From positions 682,001-746,000 of the forward strand of contig JADJJY010000003.1 in assembly GCA_016706275.1 (NCBI GenBank): a stretch of 64,000 nt of DNA, read 5' to 3'. Position numbers and translations under genes: made by a program. The notes under the pieces were generated by a model. It made no database searches and was not told the DNA's origin. It saw nothing but the letters and a program-made list of their open reading frames with translations. The stretch is from Chloracidobacterium sp. GTDB lineage: Bacteria > Acidobacteriota > Blastocatellia > Pyrinomonadales > Pyrinomonadaceae. Below, piece after piece: positions 44,881-53,035 of this stretch; positions within the stretch are counted from its first letter, which is position 1; each line of letters starts with the position of its first letter.

Positions 44881-45627
44881 ATGAGAACAATCAGGGCAGC
44901 CATAAAGACCGTCTTATTCGTCGCCTCAACGCTTGGCCTTTATTGGAGCTGGTATATTTTGCGGGTCTTTATACCTAATAAGGTACGCTGGCGACAATTT
45001 ATTTTCGGAGCGTGGACGTGGAGTTTTGTGAGCATCTCAAATATGCGGATCGAGGTCATCGGCACCCCGCCGGAACCTCCGTTTTTCCTCGTAACAAACC
45101 ATCTCAGCTACACCGATATACCGGCGATCAGAAACGCTGCTAAGGGCATCTTTGTCGCCAAGGCAGAGGTCGAGACCTGGCCGGTCGCCGGACGCATTTG
45201 CCGTGACATGGGCACTATTTTTATCGACCGCACCAACCGCCGCGACATACCGCGAGCCGGTGAAATGATCGTCGAGCGGCTCGATATGGGCGAGGGCGTC
45301 GTCGTCTTTCCCGAAGGCACGAGCACAAAGGGAGAAGAATTGCTTCAATTCAATTCGTCATTTCTCGAATTCGCCGCCAAGGGCGGTGTTCCCGTCAGTT
45401 ACGCCTCGATCAGCTATTCAACACCGCCAGGAGAAATGCCCGCGCACCTTGCCGCTTGTTGGTGGGAAGACATCAGCTTTTTTGCGCATCTCTGGCGGCT
45501 GTTCAAAGTCAGCGAATACACCGCCACTATTAACTTTGGCGAGAAACCCGTGGTAAATCCTGACCGCAAACTGCTCGCCGCCGAACTGCGACAGCGCGTC
45601 GCGGACAGTTTTGTTCCCGTCAAATAG
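44881..45627 (+). CDS. plsC: 1-acyl-sn-glycerol-3-phosphate acyltransferase
   Basis: Makes phosphatidic acid at the inner membrane. The 248-residue protein has an N-terminal TM segment, the catalytic N73-H74-x4-D79 motif (VTNHLSYTDIPAI), the substrate-binding IFIDRTNRRD, and the acyl-site VVVFPEGTSTKG. The C-terminus, FGEKPVVNPDRKLLAAELRQ, is family-typical. It follows the TonB-domain gene by 7 bases and may be co-transcribed. Confidence 0.93.
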   Translation: MRTIRAAIKTVLFVASTLGLYWSWYILRVFIPNKVRWRQFIFGAWTWSFVSISNMRIEVIGTPPEPPFFLVTNHLSYTDIPAIRNAAKGIFVAKAEVETWPVAGRICRDMGTIFIDRTNRRDIPRAGEMIVERLDMGEGVVVFPEGTSTKGEELLQFNSSFLEFAAKGGVPVSYASISYSTPPGEMPAHLAACWWEDISFFAHLWRLFKVSEYTATINFGEKPVVNPDRKLLAAELRQRVADSFVPVK

Positions 45628-45686
45628 GCGGCCTAAACCTTTTTAATGTATAACCGTATTAACTAAAATTTCTTTAGGAGTAAAAA

Positions 45687-47705
45687 ATGCACACACGACT
45701 TTTTCGTTTTGTTACGACTCTCGCGATAATGCTGTCTCTTTGGGGTGGCGTACTTGCCCAGAGTTCCGGCTTTGACCCATCACGTATGGACCGCACGACC
45801 GAGGCCTGCGATGATTTCTTTCAGTACGCTAACGGCACCTGGTTAAAAAATACCCAGATACCGGCGTCGGAGGCGAGTTGGGGGACATTTAATATGCTCC
45901 GCGATTCGAATAACTCGATCCTCATGGGCGTTCTCGATAAAGCCACGAAGACAAAGGCTAAGGCCGGCAGTGATGCCCAGATGATCGGCGATTTCTACGC
46001 CACATGCATGGACGAAGCCGCGATCGAAAAGTCGGGTACCAAGCCGATCGAAAAATATCTCAAGTCAATATCCAAAGCAAAAACCGCGGCCGATGTGCAG
46101 CGGCAGATCGCCGAGCTCCATAATATGGGCTTGCCTTCGTTGTTTGGTTTTGGTGCGGGTGCTGATCTCAAATCTACCAATACCATGATCGTCAATGCCG
46201 GACAGGGCGGCACCACGCTGCCTAACCGCGATTACTACACCGAGGCTCGATACGCCGAGACACGCGGTAAGTTTGTTGAATATATGACCGCGATGTTCAA
46301 GCTGCTTGGAGATGCTCCTGACGTAGCGGCAGCAAAAGCCGCCAAAGTGCTCGCGATCCAAACGCGTCTTGCGACGGCGTCGCTGACACCGGTCGAGCGT
46401 CGCAACCCTGACCTTGGCTATAACAAGATCACCGTTGCCGATGCTCAGGCCTTGACGCCAAATTTTGATTGGAACAGCTACTTTGCGACGCGCGGCGTGG
46501 CGACCAACTATGACTTTAATATCGCTCCGCCTAAGTTCTTTAAGGAAATGAACACGATGATGGCGGACGTTTCGGTGGACGACTGGAAAACGTATCTGAC
46601 ATGGATGGTCGTCAATTCGGCGGCTCCGTCATTGCCAAAAGCTTTTGCCGATGAGAATTTCAATTTCTTCGGCAAGCACCTCAGCGGGCAAAAAGAGCGT
46701 CAGCCGCGTTGGAAAACCTGCGTTCAAAATGTGGACGGAGCACTCGGCGAGGCTCTCGGTATGGAGTACGCTAAGGTCGCCTTTACTCCCGCCGCCAAAG
46801 CTCGGATGAATGTCATGATCGACAACCTCATGGTTTCAATGACTGAGAGGATCGACGGGCTCAAATGGATGAGCGACGAGACCAAGAAACAGGCTAAGGT
46901 CAAGGTTTCGACGTTTAAGCGTAAGATCGGTTATCCGGATGTGCTTCGCGGTTACGCGGGGCTGACGGTCAAACGCGATTCGTACGCTCAGAACATCTTG
47001 CGTGCAAATCAGTTTCAGATCGCCCGCAATTTCAAAGACCTCGGCAAGCCCCGCGACAAGACGCGTATGGGAATGACGCCGCCGACGGTCAATGCTTCGT
47101 ACAGCCCGCAGAATAACGACATCACTTTCCCTGCCGGTATTTTGCAGCCGCCGTTCTTTAATTTTAACGCTGACGACGCCATCAATTACGGCGCCATCGG
47201 CGGTGTGATCGGCCACGAGATCACGCACGGTTTTGACGATCAGGGCAGCCGCTTTGACGCTGAGGGTAATCTCAAATCCTGGTGGACGCCGACGGACCTC
47301 GCTAATTTCCAAGAGCGTGCGTCGTGTGTCGCCAAACAGTTTGACGGATACGAGGTCCAGCCCGGGCTCTTTATCAACGGCAAGCTCACGCTTGGAGAGA
47401 ACATCGGCGATTTTGCCGGACTGACCGTTTCGTATTACGCCTATCTGAAATCGCTCCAGGGCAAACCGCGGCCGGCCGACATCGACGGATTTACCGCCGA
47501 ACAGCGTTTCTTCCTCGGCTGGGCACAGGTCTGGGCGGGCAAATACACACCCGAAGCCGAACGCCAACAGGTCGCCGGCAACCCCCACGCCCTACCCCGC
47601 TGGCGCGTCAACGGCCCAATGTCCAACATGCCCGAATTCGCCAAAGCATTCGGCTGCAAAACCGGCCAAAAGATGATCCGCGAAAAGGTTTGCGAGATCT
47701 GGTAA
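45687..47705 (+). CDS. M13 family zinc metallopeptidase (PepO-like)
   Basis: A 672-residue exported neprilysin-like peptidase. A signal peptide (residues 1-25, LWGGVLAQSSG) is followed by the family N-terminus FDPSRMDRTTEACDDFFQYANG. The zinc site is HEITHGFDDQGSRFDAEGNL (HExTH near residue 510), with the third-ligand GENIGDFAGL. The C-terminal KVCEIW matches the family's CxxW end. It degrades peptides in the periplasm or outside the cell. AGGAG lies upstream of the ATG. Confidence 0.96.
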   Translation: MHTRLFRFVTTLAIMLSLWGGVLAQSSGFDPSRMDRTTEACDDFFQYANGTWLKNTQIPASEASWGTFNMLRDSNNSILMGVLDKATKTKAKAGSDAQMIGDFYATCMDEAAIEKSGTKPIEKYLKSISKAKTAADVQRQIAELHNMGLPSLFGFGAGADLKSTNTMIVNAGQGGTTLPNRDYYTEARYAETRGKFVEYMTAMFKLLGDAPDVAAAKAAKVLAIQTRLATASLTPVERRNPDLGYNKITVADAQALTPNFDWNSYFATRGVATNYDFNIAPPKFFKEMNTMMADVSVDDWKTYLTWMVVNSAAPSLPKAFADENFNFFGKHLSGQKERQPRWKTCVQNVDGALGEALGMEYAKVAFTPAAKARMNVMIDNLMVSMTERIDGLKWMSDETKKQAKVKVSTFKRKIGYPDVLRGYAGLTVKRDSYAQNILRANQFQIARNFKDLGKPRDKTRMGMTPPTVNASYSPQNNDITFPAGILQPPFFNFNADDAINYGAIGGVIGHEITHGFDDQGSRFDAEGNLKSWWTPTDLANFQERASCVAKQFDGYEVQPGLFINGKLTLGENIGDFAGLTVSYYAYLKSLQGKPRPADIDGFTAEQRFFLGWAQVWAGKYTPEAERQQVAGNPHALPRWRVNGPMSNMPEFAKAFGCKTGQKMIREKVCEIW

Positions 47706-47729
47706 AGGGACGATCAATCGTTTGAATAG

Positions 47730-47760
47730 AAAAAGGCTTCGCGATATGCGAAGCCTTTTT
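47730..47760. terminator. Bidirectional intrinsic terminator
   Basis: AAAAAGGCTTCGC (47730-47742) pairs perfectly with GCGAAGCCTTTTT (47748-47760). The 13-bp stem carries a T-run on either strand, so it can end both the M13 peptidase gene and the convergent gene at 47808. Confidence 0.94.
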
Positions 47761-47807
47761 GAATTATCACGGACGTTCGTGGAGCATAATCTCTTTTTTT
47801 CGGTCTA

Positions 47808-48254
47808 TTAGGGTTGCGACCGACTAATTCTAATGAGGTCACATCGCCAAACCCCACGATTCTTTTTACATTGGTAATCATAAGAGCTTTCTGTCGCACC
47901 GGATCCACTTGGACTTTGCCACTTCCTTGCAAATGTTACCTTTCCCTGTCGAGAACGTAGGTTAAAGGAAATAAACGAATGAATATATTGACCGGCAATT
48001 GGTTCGTCCACCAGCCTAACTTGTGGTGTACTCGTTTTGTTTATCTCCGCAATCACTAACTCAGACGGAAGATTCCGACGAAGCAAAAGAAGCTCGCCTT
48101 TGTCGGAGTCCCAGTTACTCAAAAACCTGCAAATAATCAGCCTGCTCAGTGCATGGCTGTCCGGTTCCTTCGATTGCGCAATTGCCGTTCCAACGCCCCA
48201 TACCTGACTAAGCATAAGAATGAACGCAGTAGCGATTGTGCGATATGTCTTCAT
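47808..48254 (-). CDS. Small secreted protein, unknown
   Basis: 148 residues from the ATG at 48254, where a proper signal peptide begins (MKTYRTIATAFILMLSQVWG). The frame stays open far upstream only because it runs through the iterated repeats, which is why a longer reading is rejected. The mature part ends WRCDLIRISRSQP and has two Cys (ICRFLSNW and YQCKKNRG), which could form a disulfide. Function is unknown. It is convergent with the M13 gene. Confidence 0.65.
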   Translation of the reverse strand: MKTYRTIATAFILMLSQVWGVGTAIAQSKEPDSHALSRLIICRFLSNWDSDKGELLLLRRNLPSELVIAEINKTSTPQVRLVDEPIAGQYIHSFISFNLRSRQGKVTFARKWQSPSGSGATESSYDYQCKKNRGVWRCDLIRISRSQP

Positions 48255-48276
48255 TTTTAGGATGTTAGCAGAGATA

Positions 48277-48307
48277 GTGAACAACGAACAGTGAATAGTG
48301 AACAGTG
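48277..48307. repeat. Iterated-word repeat (agtgaac word)
   Basis: GTGAACAACGAACAGTGAATAGTGAACAGTG: four diverged copies of a short AGTGAAC-like word in direct orientation. It lies immediately upstream of the 21-base array. Confidence 0.7.
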
Positions 48308-48328
48308 GGCGGTGCACAAATCCGGCGA

Positions 48329-48548
48329 GCGGAGACATATTTCCCGCGTGCGGAGACATATTTCCGGCGTGCGGAGACATATTTCCGACGTGCGGAGACA
48401 CATTTCCGACGCGCGGAGACACATTTCCGACGCGCGGAGACACATTTCCGACGCGCGGAGACACATTTCCGACGCGCGGAGACATATTTCCGACGCGCGG
48501 AGACATATTTCCGACGCGCGGAGACATATTTCCGACGCGCGGAGACAC
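48329..48548. repeat. 21-bp tandem array, ten full units and a partial one
   Basis: Ten units of 21 bases (consensus GCGGAGACA(T/C)ATTTCCGACGC) at 48329 to 48538 in steps of 21, with a partial unit at 48539-48548. The first three differ slightly at their 3' ends and the central four share a C variant, suggesting slippage-type expansion. It ends exactly where the A-run of the rpoC terminator begins. It has no spacers, so it is not a CRISPR array. Because 21 is divisible by 3, all six frames tend to stay open through it. Confidence 0.9.
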
Positions 48549-48580
48549 AAAAAAAGGCCGCGAACTATATGCTCGCGGCC
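48549..48580 (-). terminator. Intrinsic terminator of the rpoB-rpoC transcript
   Basis: GGCCGCGA (48556-48563)/TCGCGGCC (48573-48580). Read on the minus strand it is followed by seven T (complement of 48549-48555). It lies about 57 bases past rpoC's stop, after a short duplicated GCAACGGCTTA word (48596-48622). Confidence 0.9.
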
Positions 48581-48636
48581 ATTCTGCTAAATTACGCAAC
48601 GGCTTACGCAACGGCTTACGCCGTCGCTACTGACAT

Positions 48637-51600
48637 TTATAGTTCGTCGTCGTCGACCTCGATCTTCATGGCTTCGTCGATGTCGAATGTTTCGATCGCT
48701 TCGATCTCGGCTTCTTCGCCGTCGATGTCCTCGACGTCTAGGAGTTCGCCGTCAAATCCGTCGGGCTCGACCATTGGCACAGGTGCCTCGAGTCCGCCGC
48801 GGATGTAGTCGCCCATTTCGTCGTATTCATCCGTCGGTTTTTGATTTTCCGTGGCATCATACGCGACCTTGACGTTGCGGTAATATTTCATACCCGTACC
48901 GGCCGGGATGAGGCGTCCCATGATGACGTTCTCTTTCAGGCCGCGAAGGTAATCGATACGTCCCGAGATCGCCGCCTCGGTCAGCACGCGGGTCGTTTCC
49001 TGGAAACTGGCCGCCGAGATGAACGAGTCGGTCGAAAGCGACGCCTTGGTAATACCGAGCAAGAGCGGTTCGCCGACCGATGTCTGGCCGTCCTCGTCCT
49101 GAACACGGCGGTTTTCGTCTTCGTAACGGAAACGATCGACCTGTTCTTCGAGCAAAAATTCGGTATCGCCGACCTCTTTGATCTTGACCCAGCGGAGCAT
49201 CTGGCGGACGATCACCTCGATATGTTTATCGTTGATGTTAACGCCCTGCAGACGATAGACCTCTTGGATCTCGTTTACGAGGTAATTTTGGAGCGCTTCC
49301 ATACCGAGAACACGCAGGATATCGTGCGGGTTGAGCGGGCCGTCCATCAGCGGTTCGCCTGAGCGGACGCGATCCTCTTCCTGCACGTTGATGTGCGTAC
49401 CACGCGGGATGTCGTATTCGCGTTCGCTGCCGTCATCACCGATGATGATCAGCTTACGTTTACCCTTTGAGATCGGGCCAAATTTAACGGTACCGTTGAT
49501 CTCCGACATGATGGCCGTTTCGCCCGGACGCCGTGCTTCGAAAAGCTCGACGACACGCGGCAGACCGCCCACGATGTCTTTGGTCTTGGTGGTTTCACGC
49601 GGGATCTTGGCGATGACGTCACCGGCCTTGACCTCGTCGGCGTCCTCGACCATCAGCTGTGCACGGATCGGCATCTGATAGGTTTTGAGCACCTTGTTAT
49701 TACCGCTGCGAATCTCGAGACGCGGCTGATTTTTCTCATCCGAGTCTTTGACCACGAGACGTTTCTGGCCCGTGACCTTATCGATCTCTTCTTCGACCGT
49801 CTTGCCTTCTTTGAGGTCCTGATACTTGATCGAACCGGATTCCTCGGTGAGGATGGCAAAGGTGAACGGATCCCAAGTGACGAGGATATCGTCCTCTTTG
49901 ACCTTTTGGCCGTCTTTGACGTGGATCTGAGCGCCGTAGACGACCTTGTAATGAGCGACCTCGCGGCCGCGTTCGTCAACAAGGGCGATCTCGGACTGAC
50001 GTCTCAGTGAAACGAATTCACCGACACGGTTCTTAATGACCTTAGTATCGCCAAGGAACCTGACCGTACCGTCCATCGCGGCGACGTGCTTGGTCTCTTG
50101 TTCGAGACGGGCCGTACCACCGACGTGGAATGTACGCATCGTGAGCTGTGTGCCCGGTTCGCCGATCGACTGTGCGGCGATAACGCCGACAGCCTCGCCG
50201 ATCTCGACAGTGTTGCCGGTCGCTAGGTTGCGGCCGTAACATTTGACGCAGATACCGCGTCGCGATTCGCAGGTCAAAGCCGAGCGGATACGAACTTTTT
50301 GCAAGCCCGAAAGCTGGACGCTGGCACCGAGATCCTCATCGATCTCGACGTTTGCCGCAACGATCACGCTGCCGTCGACCGGATCGATGATGTCATCGAG
50401 CGATGTGCAGCCGACGATGCGGTCGCGAAGCGATTCGACCTCTTCACCGTTGCGGATGATGGCCTCGGCCCAGACACCGCGCATCGTGCCGCAATCCTGT
50501 TCCGAAACGATCACGTCTTGAGCGACGTCGACCAGACGGCGTGTCAGGTAACCCGAGTCAGCCGTTTTGAGAGCCGTATCGGCGAGACCCTTGCGGGCAC
50601 CGTGCGTCGAAATAAAGTATTGGAGAACGTCAAGTCCCTCGCGGAAATTAGCGAGAATAGGATTCTCAATGATCTCACCCGACGGTTTTGCCATCAGGCC
50701 GCGCATACCGGCGAGCTGACGGATCTGAGCGTCCGAACCACGAGCACCCGAATCGGCCATCACGAGGATGGGATTGAGTTCTTTGCGTTCTTTCTCACGC
50801 GTGTGCATGGCCTTGAACATTTCCTTAGAAACGTGATCGGTCACATCCGACCAGATGGCCGTAACTTTGTTGGTACGCTCCATGTCGGTCATGGTCGCGT
50901 CTTCGTACTGTTTGCGAAGCTTCTCGACCTCTTTCAAAGCCTTTTCGATAATGCCTTTTTTCGACGACGGCGTGACCATGTCGTCGATGCCGATCGAAAC
51001 ACCGGCAAGCGTCGCGTACAAAAAGCCCATCGTTTTGAGATCGTCGAGCAGAACAACCGTCTGGTCGTGGCCGAGCTTGAGATGGCAAAACGTTACGAGC
51101 GACTGCAGGCCTTTCTTTTTCATCACGCCGTTGACGAACGGCAAGCCGTCACGCGTCAGGCGTTCGTTAAAGATGGCACGTCCGACGGTGGTGTCTATGA
51201 CCTGATCAATACCCTCGCGGATGGTCGCACGCATCACGTCCTGATTGTTGTGCTCCATGCCGAGGTCGATCAGATCGCCTTTCCAACGCAGGCGGATCTT
51301 GGTCTGTGTCTCAACGAGTCCCGCATCGAGTGCGAGCAGCACGTCGTCGATGGTGCCAAAAGCCTTGTTATCGCCACGCATTTCATCGCGGGCGAGTGTC
51401 AGGTAATAGCAGCCGAGAACGATATCCTGCGACGGCACCGCGATCGGTTGTCCCGACGCCGGCGAGAGCAGGTTGTTTGACGCAAGCATCAAAACGCTCG
51501 CCTCGATCTGTGCCTCAGGCGACAGCGGGATGTGCACGGCCATCTGGTCCCCGTCAAAGTCGGCGTTAAAGGCCGTACAGACGAGCGGGTGGATTTTGAT

Positions 51601-52938
51601 CGCCTTACCCTCAACCAGCACAGGCTCAAAAGCCTGGATGCCGAGACGGTGAAGCGTCGGTGCACGGTTTAAGAGAACCGGATGCTCGCGAATGACTTCT
51701 TCGAGAATGTCCCAAACGATCGGCTCCTGACGCTCGACCATTTCGCGAGCCTGTTTGATGGTGGCCGCGTGGGCGTCTTTTTCTAATTTGTTGTAGATAA
51801 AGGGCTTGAACAGCTCCAGAGCCATTTTCTTTGGCAGGCCGCACTGGTGCAGTTTCAACTCCGGGCCTACGACGATAACCGAACGTCCCGAATAATCTAC
51901 ACGCTTACCGAGCAGATTCTGACGGAAACGTCCCTGTTTACCTTTGAGCGTTCCCGACAAAGATTTGAGCGGGCGGTTGTTCGCACCACGCAGCACGCGG
52001 CCGCGGCGGCCGTTGTCAAACAACGCATCGACTGCCTCTTGCAGCATACGTTTTTCGTTGCGGACAATGACCTCAGGAGCGTGAAGCTCGATGAGCTTTT
52101 TCAAACGGTTATTACGGTTGATGACGCGGCGATAGAGATCGTTAAGATCCGATGTCGCAAAGCGTCCACCGTCTAGGGGCACGAGCGGGCGAAGCTCGGG
52201 CGGAATGACCGGGATCACGTCGAGGATCATCCACATGGGGTTGTTACCCGAACGGAGGAACGACGTCGAAACTTTCAGACGCTTGGAATACTTAAGTTTT
52301 TTCTGCTGCGACGTTTCGTCCTTCATCTTGGCACGAAGCTCGTCAACCAACTCGGCAATGTCGATCTGCTGGAGCAGGTCCTTGATCGCCTCGGCACCCA
52401 TTTTGGCGACGAATTGATTTGGATAATCACGCGACAGCTCGCGAAAACGCTCGTCCGTCAGCAGGTCTTTCTGCTTCAGATCAGGCACGTCACCCTCATC
52501 GACGACTATGTACGTCTCAAAATAGAGGATCTTTTCGAGATCACGCAAGGTGATATCGAGCAGATGGCCGATACGCGACGGCAATCCTTTAAAGAACCAC
52601 ACGTGCGAACAGGGCGAGGCGAGCTCAATGTGGCCGAGACGTTCACGGCGGACCTTAGACTGTGTGACCTCAACGCCGCATTTGTCGCAGATGACGCCGC
52701 GGTGTTTCATCCGCTTGTATTTACCGCAGAGACATTCCCAGTCAGAGACCGGGCCGAAAATACGTGCGCAAAACAGGCCGTCGCGCTCCGGTTTGAACGT
52801 TCGGTAGTTGATCGTTTCCGGCTTGGTGACCTCGCCGTGCGACCATGAACGTATCTTATCGGGCGACGCCAGTGAAATGCGGATCGCTTCGTAATTTGTG
52901 GTCAATTGCGTCTTGTTATCGTTATTAAATCGAAACAT
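48637..52938 (-). CDS. rpoC: RNA polymerase beta-prime subunit
   Basis: 1433 residues, the catalytic large subunit of RNA polymerase. The N-terminal zinc ribbon is C69, C71, C84, C87 (ECLCGKYKRMKHRGVICDKC). The catalytic NADFDGDQM carries D460, D462 and D464. A second zinc region is CESRRGICVKCYGRN with the preceding SEQDCGTMRG. The C-terminus is unusually acidic (DIDGEEAEIEAIETFDIDEA to DDDEL). It is downstream of rpoB, separated by a 97-base gap holding an iterated inverted repeat. Confidence 0.99.
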   Translation of the reverse strand: MFRFNNDNKTQLTTNYEAIRISLASPDKIRSWSHGEVTKPETINYRTFKPERDGLFCARIFGPVSDWECLCGKYKRMKHRGVICDKCGVEVTQSKVRRERLGHIELASPCSHVWFFKGLPSRIGHLLDITLRDLEKILYFETYIVVDEGDVPDLKQKDLLTDERFRELSRDYPNQFVAKMGAEAIKDLLQQIDIAELVDELRAKMKDETSQQKKLKYSKRLKVSTSFLRSGNNPMWMILDVIPVIPPELRPLVPLDGGRFATSDLNDLYRRVINRNNRLKKLIELHAPEVIVRNEKRMLQEAVDALFDNGRRGRVLRGANNRPLKSLSGTLKGKQGRFRQNLLGKRVDYSGRSVIVVGPELKLHQCGLPKKMALELFKPFIYNKLEKDAHAATIKQAREMVERQEPIVWDILEEVIREHPVLLNRAPTLHRLGIQAFEPVLVEGKAIKIHPLVCTAFNADFDGDQMAVHIPLSPEAQIEASVLMLASNNLLSPASGQPIAVPSQDIVLGCYYLTLARDEMRGDNKAFGTIDDVLLALDAGLVETQTKIRLRWKGDLIDLGMEHNNQDVMRATIREGIDQVIDTTVGRAIFNERLTRDGLPFVNGVMKKKGLQSLVTFCHLKLGHDQTVVLLDDLKTMGFLYATLAGVSIGIDDMVTPSSKKGIIEKALKEVEKLRKQYEDATMTDMERTNKVTAIWSDVTDHVSKEMFKAMHTREKERKELNPILVMADSGARGSDAQIRQLAGMRGLMAKPSGEIIENPILANFREGLDVLQYFISTHGARKGLADTALKTADSGYLTRRLVDVAQDVIVSEQDCGTMRGVWAEAIIRNGEEVESLRDRIVGCTSLDDIIDPVDGSVIVAANVEIDEDLGASVQLSGLQKVRIRSALTCESRRGICVKCYGRNLATGNTVEIGEAVGVIAAQSIGEPGTQLTMRTFHVGGTARLEQETKHVAAMDGTVRFLGDTKVIKNRVGEFVSLRRQSEIALVDERGREVAHYKVVYGAQIHVKDGQKVKEDDILVTWDPFTFAILTEESGSIKYQDLKEGKTVEEEIDKVTGQKRLVVKDSDEKNQPRLEIRSGNNKVLKTYQMPIRAQLMVEDADEVKAGDVIAKIPRETTKTKDIVGGLPRVVELFEARRPGETAIMSEINGTVKFGPISKGKRKLIIIGDDGSEREYDIPRGTHINVQEEDRVRSGEPLMDGPLNPHDILRVLGMEALQNYLVNEIQEVYRLQGVNINDKHIEVIVRQMLRWVKIKEVGDTEFLLEEQVDRFRYEDENRRVQDEDGQTSVGEPLLLGITKASLSTDSFISAASFQETTRVLTEAAISGRIDYLRGLKENVIMGRLIPAGTGMKYYRNVKVAYDATENQKPTDEYDEMGDYIRGGLEAPVPMVEPDGFDGELLDVEDIDGEEAEIEAIETFDIDEAMKIEVDDDEL

Positions 52939-52956
52939 ATTTCTCCAAGAGAGTTT

Positions 52957-53029
52957 GTTGAGTTTCTTGAGTTCATTGAGTTCGTTGAGATCTTTTTCTC
53001 AATAAACTCAACGAACTCGACGAACTCAT
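52957..53029. repeat. Iterated-word inverted repeat between rpoB and rpoC
   Basis: The left arm (to 52990) is built of TTGAGTT/TTGAGTTC words; the right arm from 52997 carries AATAAACTCAACGAACTCG and CGAACTCATC. The 33-base arms are nearly complementary. It fills almost all of the rpoB-rpoC gap and would form a large hairpin in the transcript. Confidence 0.75.
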
Positions 53030-53035
53030 CACTAA

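Noticed and set aside
46836..47588. Minus-strand frame opposite the M13 peptidase
   Set aside because: Antisense to the catalytic region of a clear family member.
48329..48548. Possible CRISPR array
   Set aside because: Units are contiguous with no spacers and no cas genes are in the window.
48305..48808. Open frames on both strands through the 21-bp array (e.g. RRAETYF heptads)
   Set aside because: They exist because the unit is 21 bases without stops; they run into antisense of rpoC and have no ribosome site.
50299..51480. Long plus-strand frame opposite rpoC
   Set aside because: Antisense shadow of a highly conserved gene; no domain resemblance or ribosome site.
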